Shown piece after piece: positions 1 through 8,774 of a stretch of 64,000 bases of DNA. The translations under genes and the position numbers were made by a program. The notes under the pieces were generated by a model that was given only the letters and a program-made list of their open reading frames with translations, was not told the origin of the DNA and did no database searches. This DNA comes from Poseidonocella sp. HB161398 (lineage in GTDB: Bacteria; Pseudomonadota; Alphaproteobacteria; Rhodobacterales; Rhodobacteraceae): assembly GCF_005870025.1 (NCBI RefSeq), contig NZ_VATA01000001.1:62001-126000 (forward strand), read 5' to 3'. The first letter of the stretch is position 1. The number at the start of each line of letters is the position of its first letter.

Positions 1-62
1 CGGTCCGCCGTTGGCCAGGCCGCGACCGCGCTGCTCCGGGCTGCCTGACCGGTCCCGCCCAA

Positions 63-268
63 AGCGCTGCCCTCGGCCGGATCGCAGGAGGAGGGGACGT
101 GCTCCGGCAGCTATGTCCGCCAGGTCCGGCCGAAGGGAAGAGCCTCCGGAGCGCCGGGCCTCCGCTTGGCGGGCTGCGACCGCGTGGCACCGGCCGCGCG
201 GCCGGTGCCGGCCAGAGCGCTGCCCTCGGCCGGATCGCAGGACGAGCGGACGTGCTCCGGCAGCCATG
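63..268. repeat. Two copies of a 53-bp direct repeat
   Basis: Positions 63-115 and 216-268 match at about 50 of 53 bases and lie 153 bases apart. The sequence before each copy is also loosely similar (from about 11 and about 167), so this looks like an imperfect tandem duplication of roughly 155 bases. No convincing gene was seen in 1-320. The short frames there translate to Arg/Pro/Gly-rich sequence without recognisable domains. Confidence 0.7.
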
Positions 269-320
269 GCTCCTGGGCCGGCCGGAGGACCGGGCGCGTC
301 CGCTCCCCCGTTTCCTTGCC

Positions 321-1028
321 TCAGTGCCAGCTGACCACATCCTCCATCCTGCGGCGGGTCTTCGGGACGTCCGGGGCGGCCGCGCGGTAGCCGAAGGCGA
401 ACATGACGGCCGGGCGCCACCGGTCCGTGTCGACGCCGAAGTCGCGCGCCAGGGTCTCGGTCGCGGGCGCCATGTCGAAGCCCTCGATCGGGCAGGAGTC
501 GATGCCCAGCAGCGCACCCGCCGTCATCATGTTGGCCAGCACGATATAGGCCTGCTTGCCCGACCAGTCGGAAATCTCCCGGTCCGTGCGGATCGCGTGG
601 CCGGCCTCCTGGAACCGGGCATAGCTGCCGTTGATGATCTCGATCACCTCCTCGGGCAGCTGCTTCACCTCGCGGTAATGCGCCTGCAGGTAGTCCGAGC
701 CCGCCGCCATCGCCGTCGATGTCGCGGCCAGGATGATGCCGAAATGGCTGGCCGTGCCCAGCTGGCCCGGGGTCCCGTTCCGCAGGCCGCTGGCGCCCCA
801 GGAGAAGGCGCGGAAGAGCGCGCGCTTCTGCGGCGACTGGATCATCAGGATCCGGAACGGCTCGTGGCCGAAGGAGGTCGGCGAGAGGCGCGCGGCCTCG
901 AGGATCGTGGCGAATTCCTCCTCGGCGATTGTCCTGTGCGGATCGAAAAGCTTGGTGGCATGGCGGAAGCGGAAGGCATCGGCGATCTGCGCCTGGATGC
1001 GGGTCGTGTCGGTGTTGACGAGGTCCAT
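321..1028 (-). CDS. NfsB-type NAD(P)H nitroreductase
   Basis: A 235-residue FMN-dependent oxidoreductase of the nitroreductase superfamily. This family reduces nitro groups or quinones with NAD(P)H in the cytoplasm. The N-terminal motif FRHATKLFD (residues 21-29) corresponds to the FMN-phosphate-binding RHSTKxFD segment of E. coli NfsB, and the length is close to the usual 217. ATG at 1028 is chosen because GGAGGGG sits five bases upstream; the longer open frame crosses the divergent promoter region. The gene is divergent from a LysR regulator, a common arrangement in which the regulator controls its neighbour. The natural substrate cannot be read from the sequence. Confidence 0.85.
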   Translation of the reverse strand: MDLVNTDTTRIQAQIADAFRFRHATKLFDPHRTIAEEEFATILEAARLSPTSFGHEPFRILMIQSPQKRALFRAFSWGASGLRNGTPGQLGTASHFGIILAATSTAMAAGSDYLQAHYREVKQLPEEVIEIINGSYARFQEAGHAIRTDREISDWSGKQAYIVLANMMTAGALLGIDSCPIEGFDMAPATETLARDFGVDTDRWRPAVMFAFGYRAAAPDVPKTRRRMEDVVSWH

Positions 1029-1137
1029 GTGCCCCTCCATCGGGCGTGCTGCTGTCTCGGATCGGAGATAGCACTTGCGGAAATCCATAAAATCGCCGCA
1101 ATCAGGAGTTCTGTTTCCGGTTTTTCGAGATAATCGC

Positions 1138-2037
1138 GTGGACACGGACAGCATCCGCCTCTTCGTCCTGGCCGCCGAGCGGCTGAATATCAGCGCGGCG
1201 GGGCGCGCGCTCGGCCTCGCCCCGGCCGTTGCCAGCGCGCGGCTCGCCCGGCTCGAGAACGAGCTCGGGGTTGAGCTGCTGCGCCGCACCACGCGCAAGG
1301 TGTCGCTGTCGCTCGACGGGTCGGATTTCCTGCCCTATGCGCGCGAGATCCTCGCCCAGGCCGAGGCGGCGCGGGCGGTGCTCGGCGGGGCGGGCGCCGG
1401 GCCGAAAGGGACCCTGCGCTTTGCCGCGCCGAGCAGCTTCGCGCAGCTCCACATCATGCCGCTCCTGCCAGAATGCCATGCGCTCTATCCCGATCTGGTG
1501 CTGGACCTGCGGCTGTCGGATTCCCGCTTCGACCTGATCGAGGGCAGTTTCGACCTTGCGCTGCGCAGCGCGCCGCTGGTTGACAGCAGCCTCAAGGGAC
1601 GCAAGCTCTCGGATGAAACCCGCGTCCTGTGCGCCGCGCCGGGCTATCTCGAGGCGCATGGCACGCCGCGGACGCCCTCGGATCTGGCCGGGCACCGGAT
1701 GATCGCCTGGAGCAGCCTGCAGCCGCGCGAGCTGGTGAACACGGCCGGAGAGACGGCGGTGCTCGACGCCTCCCGGATGGTCTGCCAGCTGATCCTCGAT
1801 GACGGCGGCGCGCAGCGCGAAGCGACGGTCGCGGGCGCCGGGCTGTCGATCAATTCGCTGTGGAACATCGCGCGGGAGATCGAGGCCGGCCGGCTGGTCC
1901 GCGTGCTTCCCGACTGGCGCCTGAACGACCGCTCGGTGCTCTGGCTGTTCTATCCCCGCTCCAACGTGCTCACGCCGAAGACGCGGGTCTTCATGGATTT
2001 CCTGGGCGACCGGCTGGGCGACCGGCCCGGCTGGTGA
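1138..2037 (+). CDS. LysR-family transcriptional regulator
   Basis: A 299-residue LysR protein with an N-terminal winged helix-turn-helix (about residues 1-60: DSIRLFVLAAERLNISAAG, then RLENELGVELLRRTTRKV) and a C-terminal effector-binding domain. GTG at 1138 puts the DNA-binding domain right at the N terminus, as is typical of the family; an upstream ATG at 1075 would add 21 unrelated residues. The gene is divergent from the nitroreductase and probably controls it. The effector is unknown. Confidence 0.87.
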   Translation: MDTDSIRLFVLAAERLNISAAGRALGLAPAVASARLARLENELGVELLRRTTRKVSLSLDGSDFLPYAREILAQAEAARAVLGGAGAGPKGTLRFAAPSSFAQLHIMPLLPECHALYPDLVLDLRLSDSRFDLIEGSFDLALRSAPLVDSSLKGRKLSDETRVLCAAPGYLEAHGTPRTPSDLAGHRMIAWSSLQPRELVNTAGETAVLDASRMVCQLILDDGGAQREATVAGAGLSINSLWNIAREIEAGRLVRVLPDWRLNDRSVLWLFYPRSNVLTPKTRVFMDFLGDRLGDRPGW

Positions 2038-2448
2038 CAGGTGGCCGGGCGTCAGGCCCCGGGCTTTGCCGCGGCACCCGGCCCTGCGCGGCTTGACGGT
2101 GTTGTAACTCGTGGCAAGCCAGGACGCAGGTGCCGGGCACCTGCCGCCTGCGGACGGATGTCATGGCGACGCCCGGAACGACCTGTCTGCTCAGCCTCCG
2201 GGCGTCACGCAGGCGGGCAATGCAGGCCCCCCTCCTTGACACTGGAATGCCCGGACCGGGGGGATCGCATGTGCTCTGCCGCAGGCTCCGCTTTGCGGTC
2301 ACGCCTGTTGCTGCAAGGCGCGGGCGCCTGTTCCGCAGCGGGCGGATCCGGGATGCGGCGCGCCGACGTCCAGCGGGGCGGCGAAACCTGGCGCCGGACC
2401 CTCCCCGGTCTCCCCGGATCATCCAGGACCACGCAGAAGGTCTGCAGA
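2038..2448. other. Intergenic region, nothing recognised
   Basis: About 410 bases between the LysR gene and the dehydrogenase pseudogene. The open frames give Arg/Pro/Gly-rich translations without family resemblance. No tRNA, clear terminator or convincing promoter was seen. Confidence 0.5.
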
Positions 2449-3428
2449 ATGACGTTGCCTGGTACGATGTGCGGCCTTGTGCTGCCCGGACCGGCGGGAC
2501 TCGCGGGACGGCCTGCCGGTGCCCGGCAATGTGGTGATCCGCGTCGCGGCGGCGGCGGTGAACAATACCGACATCAACACCCGGCTGGCCTGGCACTCGA
2601 AGGCCGGCGCCGCGGTCCCGGACGCGACCTGGTCCGGTCGATCCCTGGAATTCCCGCGCATCAGGGCGCGGATGTCTGCGGCCGCATCGCCGCGGTCGGC
2701 GAGGGGCGCGGATCGGCAAGCGGGTGCTCGTCGAGCCCTGCCTCCGCGACGCCAGAGGCGAGGCGCTGGCCCGGCCCTGGCATCTCGGCTCGGAATGCGA
2801 CGGCGGCGTCGCCCAGCATGTCCGCGTCGCCGCCCGGCATGCTCACCGCATCGAGAGCCCGCTCGACGACATCGCGCGGGCCTCCTTCCCCTGCTCCCAT
2901 GCGACGGCGGAGAAGATGCTGGCGCGGGCCGGGATCGGGGCCGGAGAGGTCGTCCTGGTCACCGGCACCCCGGGAGGCGTCGGATCCGCGGCCGTGCAGC
3001 TCGCGCGGGCCCGCGGCGCGGAGGTCATTTCCGGAGCGGGCGGCGCCAAGGCCGCCCGGCTGCGCGATCTGGGCGCGGCACGCACGCTTGACCGAGGGGC
3101 GGACTTGCTGGCCGGGCTGGGTCCGGACAGCGTGGATGCCGTTGTCGATCTGGTCGCCGGTCCGGACTGCCCCGCCCTGCCCGGGATCCTGCGGCCCGGC
3201 GGCCGTTCTGCCGTCGCCTGCGCCATCGGCGGGCCGCTGGTCACGGTGGACATGCGGACGCTCTACCTGAAGGGTCTCGGTTTCTTCGGCACCACAGTGC
3301 ACGGCCCGCAGGTCTTCCCTGATCTCGCCGGCCGGATCGGGCGCGGGGAGATCGCTCCGCTGGTCGCGGCGCAGGAGGTCTTCCTGCGGAAGGACGATGT
3401 CGGCAAGATCGTCCTGACGCTGCCCTGA
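2449..3428 (+). pseudogene. Frameshifted zinc-type alcohol dehydrogenase / quinone oxidoreductase
   Basis: Remnant of a medium-chain dehydrogenase. The protein can be followed through three reading-frame changes. MTLPGTMCGLVL starts at 2449. Near 2490 the reading moves to the frame encoding DGLPVPGNVVIRV and NNTDINTRLAW. Near 2665 it moves to HQGADVCGRIAAVGEG, and near 2710 to RVLVEPCLRD, from which an open frame runs to 3428 through the cofactor loop VTGTPGGVGSAAVQLA. The C-terminal piece alone is 234 residues with an internal ATG at 2724, but it lacks the N-terminal catalytic domain. The number of shifts argues for real decay; resequencing would exclude assembly errors. Confidence 0.8.
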
Positions 3429-3470
3429 TCCCGTCGGCCGGGCGATGCGCGCGCCCGGTCCGCGCCTGCC

Positions 3471-4925
3471 TCAGCCCGCGCCGCCGAGCCCCGCGTAGAT
3501 CCGCGGATGGCGCAGGCGGAACCAGCCGGCCGCGCCGGTTCCCGCCAGGAAGACCGCCGCGAGGACCAGGAGGATCCAGTCGCTCTGTCCCGGCGCGCCG
3601 CCGACCAGGTATTCGAGGTTGAGGCAGGCGAAGGCAACCGTGCCCGCCAGCACGGCGCCCGCGATCCCGGGCGCCACGACGGCACGGAAGGCGCCCTCTT
3701 CCGCGGGAATGCCGGTCTTCAGGAACCAGCCGGTCACCGCGAAGCTCGCCAGCCCCATCAGCGCGATGATGGCGATGGCGCCGATCCCGATGACGACCGC
3801 ATAGGCGGCTGTCCCGTCGATGCCGCCGAGACAGGTGCCGAGGACCGTCAGCCCGGCAATGGTGCCGACCGCGGCCGAGGCCATGTGCGGCGAGACGTGG
3901 CGGGCATGCACCGCCGCGAGCAACCCGGGCAGCGCGCGGAGGGCGGCCAGCGCCAGGATGTAGCGTGCGGCGACATTGTGGATCGAGACCGAGGCGGCGA
4001 AGATCGACAGCACCACCGAGCCATAGGCGAGCTGCTTGAAGACCGGGTGCACGAAGGCGCCGATCGCATCGGGGAACATCGAGACCGGGTCTTCTGTCGC
4101 GACCTGCCAGGCGCTGGCGCCGTGGGCGCTGACCATCGCGTAGCTGGCGGCGACGTAGAGGAGCCCGATGAAGATCACGGCGCCATAGGTCGCGCGCGGG
4201 ATCGTCCGGTCCGGGTCGCGCACCTCGTCGCGGAAGAGCGCCGTCGCCTCGAAGCCCAGGAAGACGAGGATGGTGAAGAGAAGCGTCACGGCCATGTTGC
4301 CCTGCAGGAACGTGCCCGGCGCGAAGGGGGCGGCGCTCAGGCCCTCCGCTCCGCCCCGGGCGAAGACGGCAATGCAGAAGATGGCGACGATCAGCACCTC
4401 GACCGCCATCGCCCAGGTCAGGATGCGGGCGGAGAATTCGATGTTGAAATGCCCCAGAATGGTGGCCGCGGCCAGGCCCGCGAGGCTCCAGGCCAGCCAG
4501 TGGCTCTCCGGGCCGCCGAAGCTGGACACCAGTCCGGAGACCGAGATGCCGAAGAAGACGTAGTTGCCGCCGAGCACGCAGAGATAGCCGAAGATCGCCA
4601 GGAAGGCAGCGCCCAGCCCCGCCTCGCGGCCGAGGCCGGCGGTGATGACGGCATGGAAGTTCCCGGGCACCGTCATGCGGCGCGTCATGGCGATGTAGCC
4701 CAGGGCGAAGAGGATCAGGATCCCTGTCGTCAGCGCGAAGGCGAAGACCGCGCCCGGACCGCCGAAGCGGATCGCGTAGGGGATGAAGCCCTCGACCACG
4801 GCCATCGGCGCGGAGAAGGCCAGGACAGCGAGCATGAGCGCCGCAGGTCCCATCGCGCCTTTCAGCCGGGGCGCCGCCATGTGCGGTCCGGGAAGGCCGT
4901 CGGTGGCGGATATGGTGCCTGTCAT
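3471..4925 (-). CDS. APC-superfamily amino acid/amine permease (copy 1)
   Basis: A 484-residue integral membrane transporter of the amino acid-polyamine-organocation superfamily. About twelve hydrophobic segments are visible, with the family-typical glycine-rich first helix (AVLAFSAPMAVVEGFIPYAI) and the loop ATALFRDEVRDPDRTIPRAT. It is clearly paralogous to the permease at 11058-12548. Both genes share the same translation-start context (CAGGGAANGCNATGACAG), which supports ATG at 4925. It is divergent from the class III aminotransferase, with regulon-type inverted repeats between them. The substrate is most likely an amine or amino acid fed to that transaminase; this is inference. Confidence 0.88.
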   Translation of the reverse strand: MTGTISATDGLPGPHMAAPRLKGAMGPAALMLAVLAFSAPMAVVEGFIPYAIRFGGPGAVFAFALTTGILILFALGYIAMTRRMTVPGNFHAVITAGLGREAGLGAAFLAIFGYLCVLGGNYVFFGISVSGLVSSFGGPESHWLAWSLAGLAAATILGHFNIEFSARILTWAMAVEVLIVAIFCIAVFARGGAEGLSAAPFAPGTFLQGNMAVTLLFTILVFLGFEATALFRDEVRDPDRTIPRATYGAVIFIGLLYVAASYAMVSAHGASAWQVATEDPVSMFPDAIGAFVHPVFKQLAYGSVVLSIFAASVSIHNVAARYILALAALRALPGLLAAVHARHVSPHMASAAVGTIAGLTVLGTCLGGIDGTAAYAVVIGIGAIAIIALMGLASFAVTGWFLKTGIPAEEGAFRAVVAPGIAGAVLAGTVAFACLNLEYLVGGAPGQSDWILLVLAAVFLAGTGAAGWFRLRHPRIYAGLGGAG

Positions 4926-5036
4926 CGCATTCCCTGCCAGTTCGCGCCGCGGCGCCGACGGCCGGTCCGGTCCATGGCCCGTCTGCGGCCCGTCTGCCGC
5001 CTGTCCCTGCCCGGTCCCGGAACCGGCGTGTTTCCA

Positions 5037-5058
5037 TTCGCACCGGAGAACGTGCGAA
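5037..5058. promoter_or_regulatory. Candidate TetR operator upstream of permease 1
   Basis: A perfect 7-base inverted repeat, TTCGCAC N8 GTGCGAA, lies about 112 bases upstream of the permease 1 ATG. Its right part includes GAACGTGCG (5048-5056), identical to nine bases of the palindrome at 10810-10823 beside the tetR gene. Confidence 0.4.
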
Positions 5059-5489
5059 CAGGTGTTCCTATCTCCCGGAAGCCCTGCCTCCGAGGCCCCG
5101 CCGCATCCGGCGGGCCAGCGCGCTGCCGCTCCGGCGCGGATCTGCACGAAGTTGCGGCAGAACAGCTGCCGGAGATCGTTCGACGGGCGCTGGGAGAACT
5201 GCGCCCGGCCGCCGCCTGCGCGAAGCGGCCAAGCGCCTTGCCGGCAGGACGCGACACGGCGGCGGTGATCCAGCCGGGCGCGCTGGCGCTCTCCCGTCCT
5301 GGCGGGCCAGCGCGGACAGCCGGGCATCTGCGGCCGGTGGCGGTCCATCCCAGGATCGCAGGCGGCGCGGAACGCCTGCCGCATAAAACCCGGTCACTTC
5401 TGCCGAAACTGCACGCTTCTTGATCGATATCGGCTGCGGCCGGCGCGCCGCCCCGGGTTTTCCGCCCCGATTTTTCTGTCGGCGCTTTC

Positions 5490-5503
5490 CTAACGAATGT
5501 TAG
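5490..5503. promoter_or_regulatory. Candidate TetR operator upstream of the aminotransferase
   Basis: CTAAC GAAT GTTAG is a perfect 5-base inverted repeat about 80 bases upstream of the aminotransferase start. Its reverse complement shares AACATTCGTTAG with the site at 19831-19842, upstream of the flavodoxin reductase. That is a 12-base identity between two promoters 14 kb apart. Confidence 0.55.
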
Positions 5504-5581
5504 TTTTTATTACTGCAACGCAAGACAAGGGGCGCGCGCGCCCTTTCCGAACGCCCGATCCGCATCCCGAGGGAGACGACA

Positions 5582-6967
5582 TTGACCCAGGCCCTGCCAG
5601 TGAACTCGATGGAAGCCAAGGACATCGCGACGGTCCTGCATCCGCATACCAACCATGTCCGGCACCGCAAGGTCGGGCCGCTGATCATGGAGCGCGGAGA
5701 AGGCGTCTTTGTCTACGACATCCACGGCAACCGCTATCTCGAAGGCATGTCGGGCATGTGGTCCGCCGGGCTGGGCTTCAGCGAGCGGCGCCTCGGCGAA
5801 GCCGCGAAGGCCCAGCTCGACCGCCTGCCCTTCTACCACACCTTCGTGCACCGCTCGACCCTGCCGACCATCGAGCTGGCCGCCAAGCTGATCGAGATGG
5901 CGCCGGTGCCGATGTCCAAGGCCTTCTTCAACGCCTCCGGCTCCGAGGCGGTCGACACGGTGATCAAGCTCCTGTGGCAGCGCGCGAACCACTTGGGCGA
6001 GCCGCAGAAGAAGAAGATCATCGCCCGCAGCCGCGCCTATCACGGCGCCACCATCGCCTCGAACAACCTGACGGGCCTCGATGCCAGCCACTGGGATCAC
6101 GACCTGCTGCTGCCCGTGGTGCGGATCGGCTGCCCGCATTTCTACCATTTCGGCCTGCCCGGCGAGACCGAAGAGGACTTCGCCACCCGCCTCGCCGCCG
6201 AGCTGGAAGAGACGATCCTGGCCGAGGGCCCCGAGACGATCTGCTGCTTCATCGCCGAGCCGGTGATGGGCGGCGGCGGCGTGATCACCCCGCCGGCCAC
6301 CTACTGGGAGAAGATCGAGGCGGTGCTCGCCAGATACGACATCCTCTTCGTCGCCGACGAGGTGATCTGCGGCTTCGGGCGCACCGGGCAGATGTTCGGC
6401 ACCCAGACCTACGGCCTGCACCCGGATGTCATGGTCTTCTCCAAGCAGCTGACCTCGTCCTACATCCCCTTCGCCGCAATCCTGATGAACGAGAAGGTGC
6501 TGGAGCCGATCTATGCGCTGTCCGAGAAGCTCGGCGGCATGTGGCACGGCTTCACCACCTCGGGCCATCCGGTGGCCGCGGCGATGGCGCTGGAGACGAT
6601 CCGCATCATCGAGGAGGAGAACCTGCCCGAACATGCAGGCGAGATGGGCGACCTTCTGCGCGCCGGGCTGCGGCAGCATCTCGATCACCCGCTGGTGGGC
6701 GAAGTGCGCGGCGCCGGGCTGCTGGCCGGGGTCGAGCTGGTCACCGACAAGGCGGCGAAGACCGCGCTGGAGCAGACCGGAACGCTGGGCGCGATGGTTG
6801 CCGCGCGGATGCAGGCGCATGGCGTGATCACCCGTCCGACCGATGACGCGATCCTGCTGTCGCCGCCGATGATCATCAGCGCTGAGGAGATCGGCATGAT
6901 CGTCGACGCTTTCGGCAAGGCGCTGGACGAGGTGCTTGCCGAGCTCGACGCCGGCGGCCTGATCTGA
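5582..6967 (+). CDS. Class III PLP-dependent aminotransferase
   Basis: A 461-residue fold-type I aminotransferase of the omega-amino acid/diamine group. Visible features are the PLP-phosphate segment NASGSEAVDTVIKLLW (about 118-132), the cofactor aspartate in VADEVICGFGRTGQ (Asp259) and the Schiff-base lysine Lys288 in VFSKQLTSSY. The start is TTG at 5582, preceded by GGGAG at good spacing; an ATG at 5609 would remove nine residues. It is the first gene of the run aminotransferase, flavodoxin, P450, P450, so it probably removes or adds an amino group on the same substrate or its product. The amino donor is unknown. Confidence 0.88.
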   Translation: MTQALPVNSMEAKDIATVLHPHTNHVRHRKVGPLIMERGEGVFVYDIHGNRYLEGMSGMWSAGLGFSERRLGEAAKAQLDRLPFYHTFVHRSTLPTIELAAKLIEMAPVPMSKAFFNASGSEAVDTVIKLLWQRANHLGEPQKKKIIARSRAYHGATIASNNLTGLDASHWDHDLLLPVVRIGCPHFYHFGLPGETEEDFATRLAAELEETILAEGPETICCFIAEPVMGGGGVITPPATYWEKIEAVLARYDILFVADEVICGFGRTGQMFGTQTYGLHPDVMVFSKQLTSSYIPFAAILMNEKVLEPIYALSEKLGGMWHGFTTSGHPVAAAMALETIRIIEEENLPEHAGEMGDLLRAGLRQHLDHPLVGEVRGAGLLAGVELVTDKAAKTALEQTGTLGAMVAARMQAHGVITRPTDDAILLSPPMIISAEEIGMIVDAFGKALDEVLAELDAGGLI

Positions 6968-6974
6968 CCCGCCC

Positions 6975-7000
6975 GGGACGCCGCCCTTCGGCGGCCTCCC
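6975..7000 (+). terminator. Intercistronic hairpin
   Basis: GCCGCC CTTC GGCGGC (6980-6995), extended by GGGA/TCCC flanks, forms a strong short stem just after the aminotransferase stop. There is no T run. It is probably an attenuator or an mRNA-stability element rather than a full terminator, because the flavodoxin follows 75 bases later. Confidence 0.4.
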
Positions 7001-7042
7001 GGCCAAGATGGCAAAAGCAACATGAACAACGGGAACCTGAGC

Positions 7043-7498
7043 ATGACCAAGATCCTCTTCGGAACCGAGAGCGGCAATTCCGAGATGGCCGCCGACGACA
7101 TCGCCGACGTCCTGCGCGCCGCGGGCCACGACGCCGAGATCGTGCCGATGGAAGAGGCCGACGGCTCCACGCTGGTCGGCACCGGCTTTGCCGTCATCAT
7201 CACCTCGACCTATGGCGAGGGCGAGCTGCCCGAGACCGCCCAGCCCTTCCATGACATGCTGGCATCCGAGAGGCCCGACCTCTCCGGCCTGCGTTTCGCC
7301 GCCTTCGGCCTCGGCGACAGCACCTACGAGACCTATGGCAACGGCATCGACATCCTCGCCGCGCTGCTGAAGGACCTGGGCGCGACGCAGGTTGGCGAGA
7401 CCGGCCGCCATGACGCCGCCCGCACCGAGCCACTGGCCGATACCTGCACCAGTTGGGCCGAAGCCGTCCTGCCCGCCACGGCCATCGCCGCCGAATGA
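7043..7498 (+). CDS. Flavodoxin (copy 1), probable P450 electron donor
   Basis: A 151-residue FMN flavodoxin-like protein. The phosphate loop GTESGNSEM follows the first strand, and the two isoalloxazine loops are STYGEGELPE and FGLGDSTYETYGNGI. The start is placed at MTKILFG to match the paralogue at 18024-18470, whose MTK start has a strong ribosome-binding site; an ATG at 7022 would add seven residues. It lies 16 bases upstream of the first P450, so it probably delivers electrons from the reductase at 18511-19791 to the P450s, like cindoxin for P450cin. That role is inferred from context. Confidence 0.85.
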   Translation: MTKILFGTESGNSEMAADDIADVLRAAGHDAEIVPMEEADGSTLVGTGFAVIITSTYGEGELPETAQPFHDMLASERPDLSGLRFAAFGLGDSTYETYGNGIDILAALLKDLGATQVGETGRHDAARTEPLADTCTSWAEAVLPATAIAAE

Positions 7499-7514
7499 CC
7501 CGGAGAGAGACCAG

Positions 7515-8714
7515 ATGAACATGCAGGCCACCGCCCCGAAAGACACGCTGCTGCCCTGGCGCGATCCGTCCTTCCGCGCCGATCCCTATCCCTGGTACGA
7601 CCGCCTGCGCGCCGAGGCACCGGTCTATCTCGACCCGCTGACCGGCGGCTACATCGTGTCGCGCTACCGCGATGTCGTGCAGTACGGCAAGCATCCCGCA
7701 CTGACCATGAAAGCGCCCGAAGGCACGCCGAAGGGTCCTTGGAGCTGGTTCAAGGACAGCGTGATCACAATCGATCCGCCGGCGCACACGGCGCTGCGCC
7801 GCAAGGCAAACAAGTGGTTCACCCCGAAGGCCACCGCGGAATATGCGAAGCAGTCCGCCGCCGAGGTGCACCGCATCATCGACGATCTCGGCCCCGAGGG
7901 CGTCACCGAGGCCTACGAGAACCTCGCGCTGATCCCCGGCCATTACGCGATGTGCACGGCGCTCGGCGTCGGACGCGAAGGCTACCGCACCGGCGCGGCC
8001 TATATGCGCGACTGCATGATCGCGCTCGGCTCCGATGTCAGCGCGGAAGAGCAGGAGCGCGCCTATACCGCCTTCCGCTTCCTGCGCGACCGCGTCTCGC
8101 ATCACCTGGCCGAAGCCCGCAGAAATCCGCAGCCTGGCATGCTGGCCAGCTGGATCGAGCAGACCGCCGCAGGCGACATGACCGAGACCCAGCTCTACGA
8201 GGGGCTGTTCCTGTTCTGGGCGACCGCCACCCCCAACGCCGCCTATGTCACGACCGGCGGGCTGGAACTCTTCGCGCGCCAGCCGGAATATTTCGAGCTG
8301 TGGAAGTCCCGCCCCGAGATGCGCGCGGTCATCCTCGCGGAGCTCGTGCGGCTGCACACCGCCGAGATGTCCTTCGACCGCTTCGTGGCCGAAGACCTGG
8401 AGATCGAGGGCGTCGCCATCCCGAAGGGCGCGCATATCCGCTTCCTCGTGGCCAGCGCCAATCGCGACACGGAGGTCTTCGAGGACCCGCATGCCTTCCG
8501 CATCGACCGCCCCGAGGGGACGCCCGCGCATCTCAGCTTCGGCGTCGGCGCCCATATCTGCCCCGGGCAGGCCATCGCGCTGGCCCAGGCGACGGCGATC
8601 CTCGACGCGGTCGCCGAACGGGCAACCGCGCTCGAGCTGGCCGGGGACCCGGTCTACGGCCATGACGACCGCTCCGCCCGCTACCTGAGGCTGCCCCTGC
8701 GCGTCATCCGCTGA
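7515..8714 (+). CDS. Cytochrome P450 (A) with Asn at the I-helix Thr position
   Basis: A 399-residue soluble bacterial P450. The heme ligand is Cys349 in FGVGAHICPG, the K-helix ExxR is Glu276-Arg279, and the C-helix HxxxR is HTALR (91-95). The I helix reads LFWATATPNAAYV. Aligned on the following helix with P450cam, Asn241 falls where Thr252 normally assists oxygen activation and Pro240 where the acidic residue sits. The second P450 shows the same replacement. The start at 7515 follows GGAGAGAGACC. It is adjacent to a flavodoxin and paralogous to the next gene. The substrate is unknown; the neighbours suggest an amine. Confidence 0.9.
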   Translation: MNMQATAPKDTLLPWRDPSFRADPYPWYDRLRAEAPVYLDPLTGGYIVSRYRDVVQYGKHPALTMKAPEGTPKGPWSWFKDSVITIDPPAHTALRRKANKWFTPKATAEYAKQSAAEVHRIIDDLGPEGVTEAYENLALIPGHYAMCTALGVGREGYRTGAAYMRDCMIALGSDVSAEEQERAYTAFRFLRDRVSHHLAEARRNPQPGMLASWIEQTAAGDMTETQLYEGLFLFWATATPNAAYVTTGGLELFARQPEYFELWKSRPEMRAVILAELVRLHTAEMSFDRFVAEDLEIEGVAIPKGAHIRFLVASANRDTEVFEDPHAFRIDRPEGTPAHLSFGVGAHICPGQAIALAQATAILDAVAERATALELAGDPVYGHDDRSARYLRLPLRVIR

Positions 8715-8774
8715 GCCCCATCACCGCCTGCCCCGGTTCCGGCGCGGCAGGCCAGGACATCCGAGAGAGAGACC

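Larger units (their letters stand above)
4926..5581. other. Divergent control region of permease 1 and aminotransferase
   Basis: A 656-base noncoding stretch between two divergent start codons. It contains two inverted repeats, annotated separately, that resemble sites elsewhere in the P450 gene cluster. The open frames inside are low-complexity and unconvincing. The 3' third (5460-5530) is unusually A+T-rich for this genome, as expected of a promoter. Confidence 0.55.

Noticed and set aside
3507-5423. A 638-codon open frame on the + strand
   Set aside because: Antisense to permease 1; composition is typical of shadow frames, with no domains.
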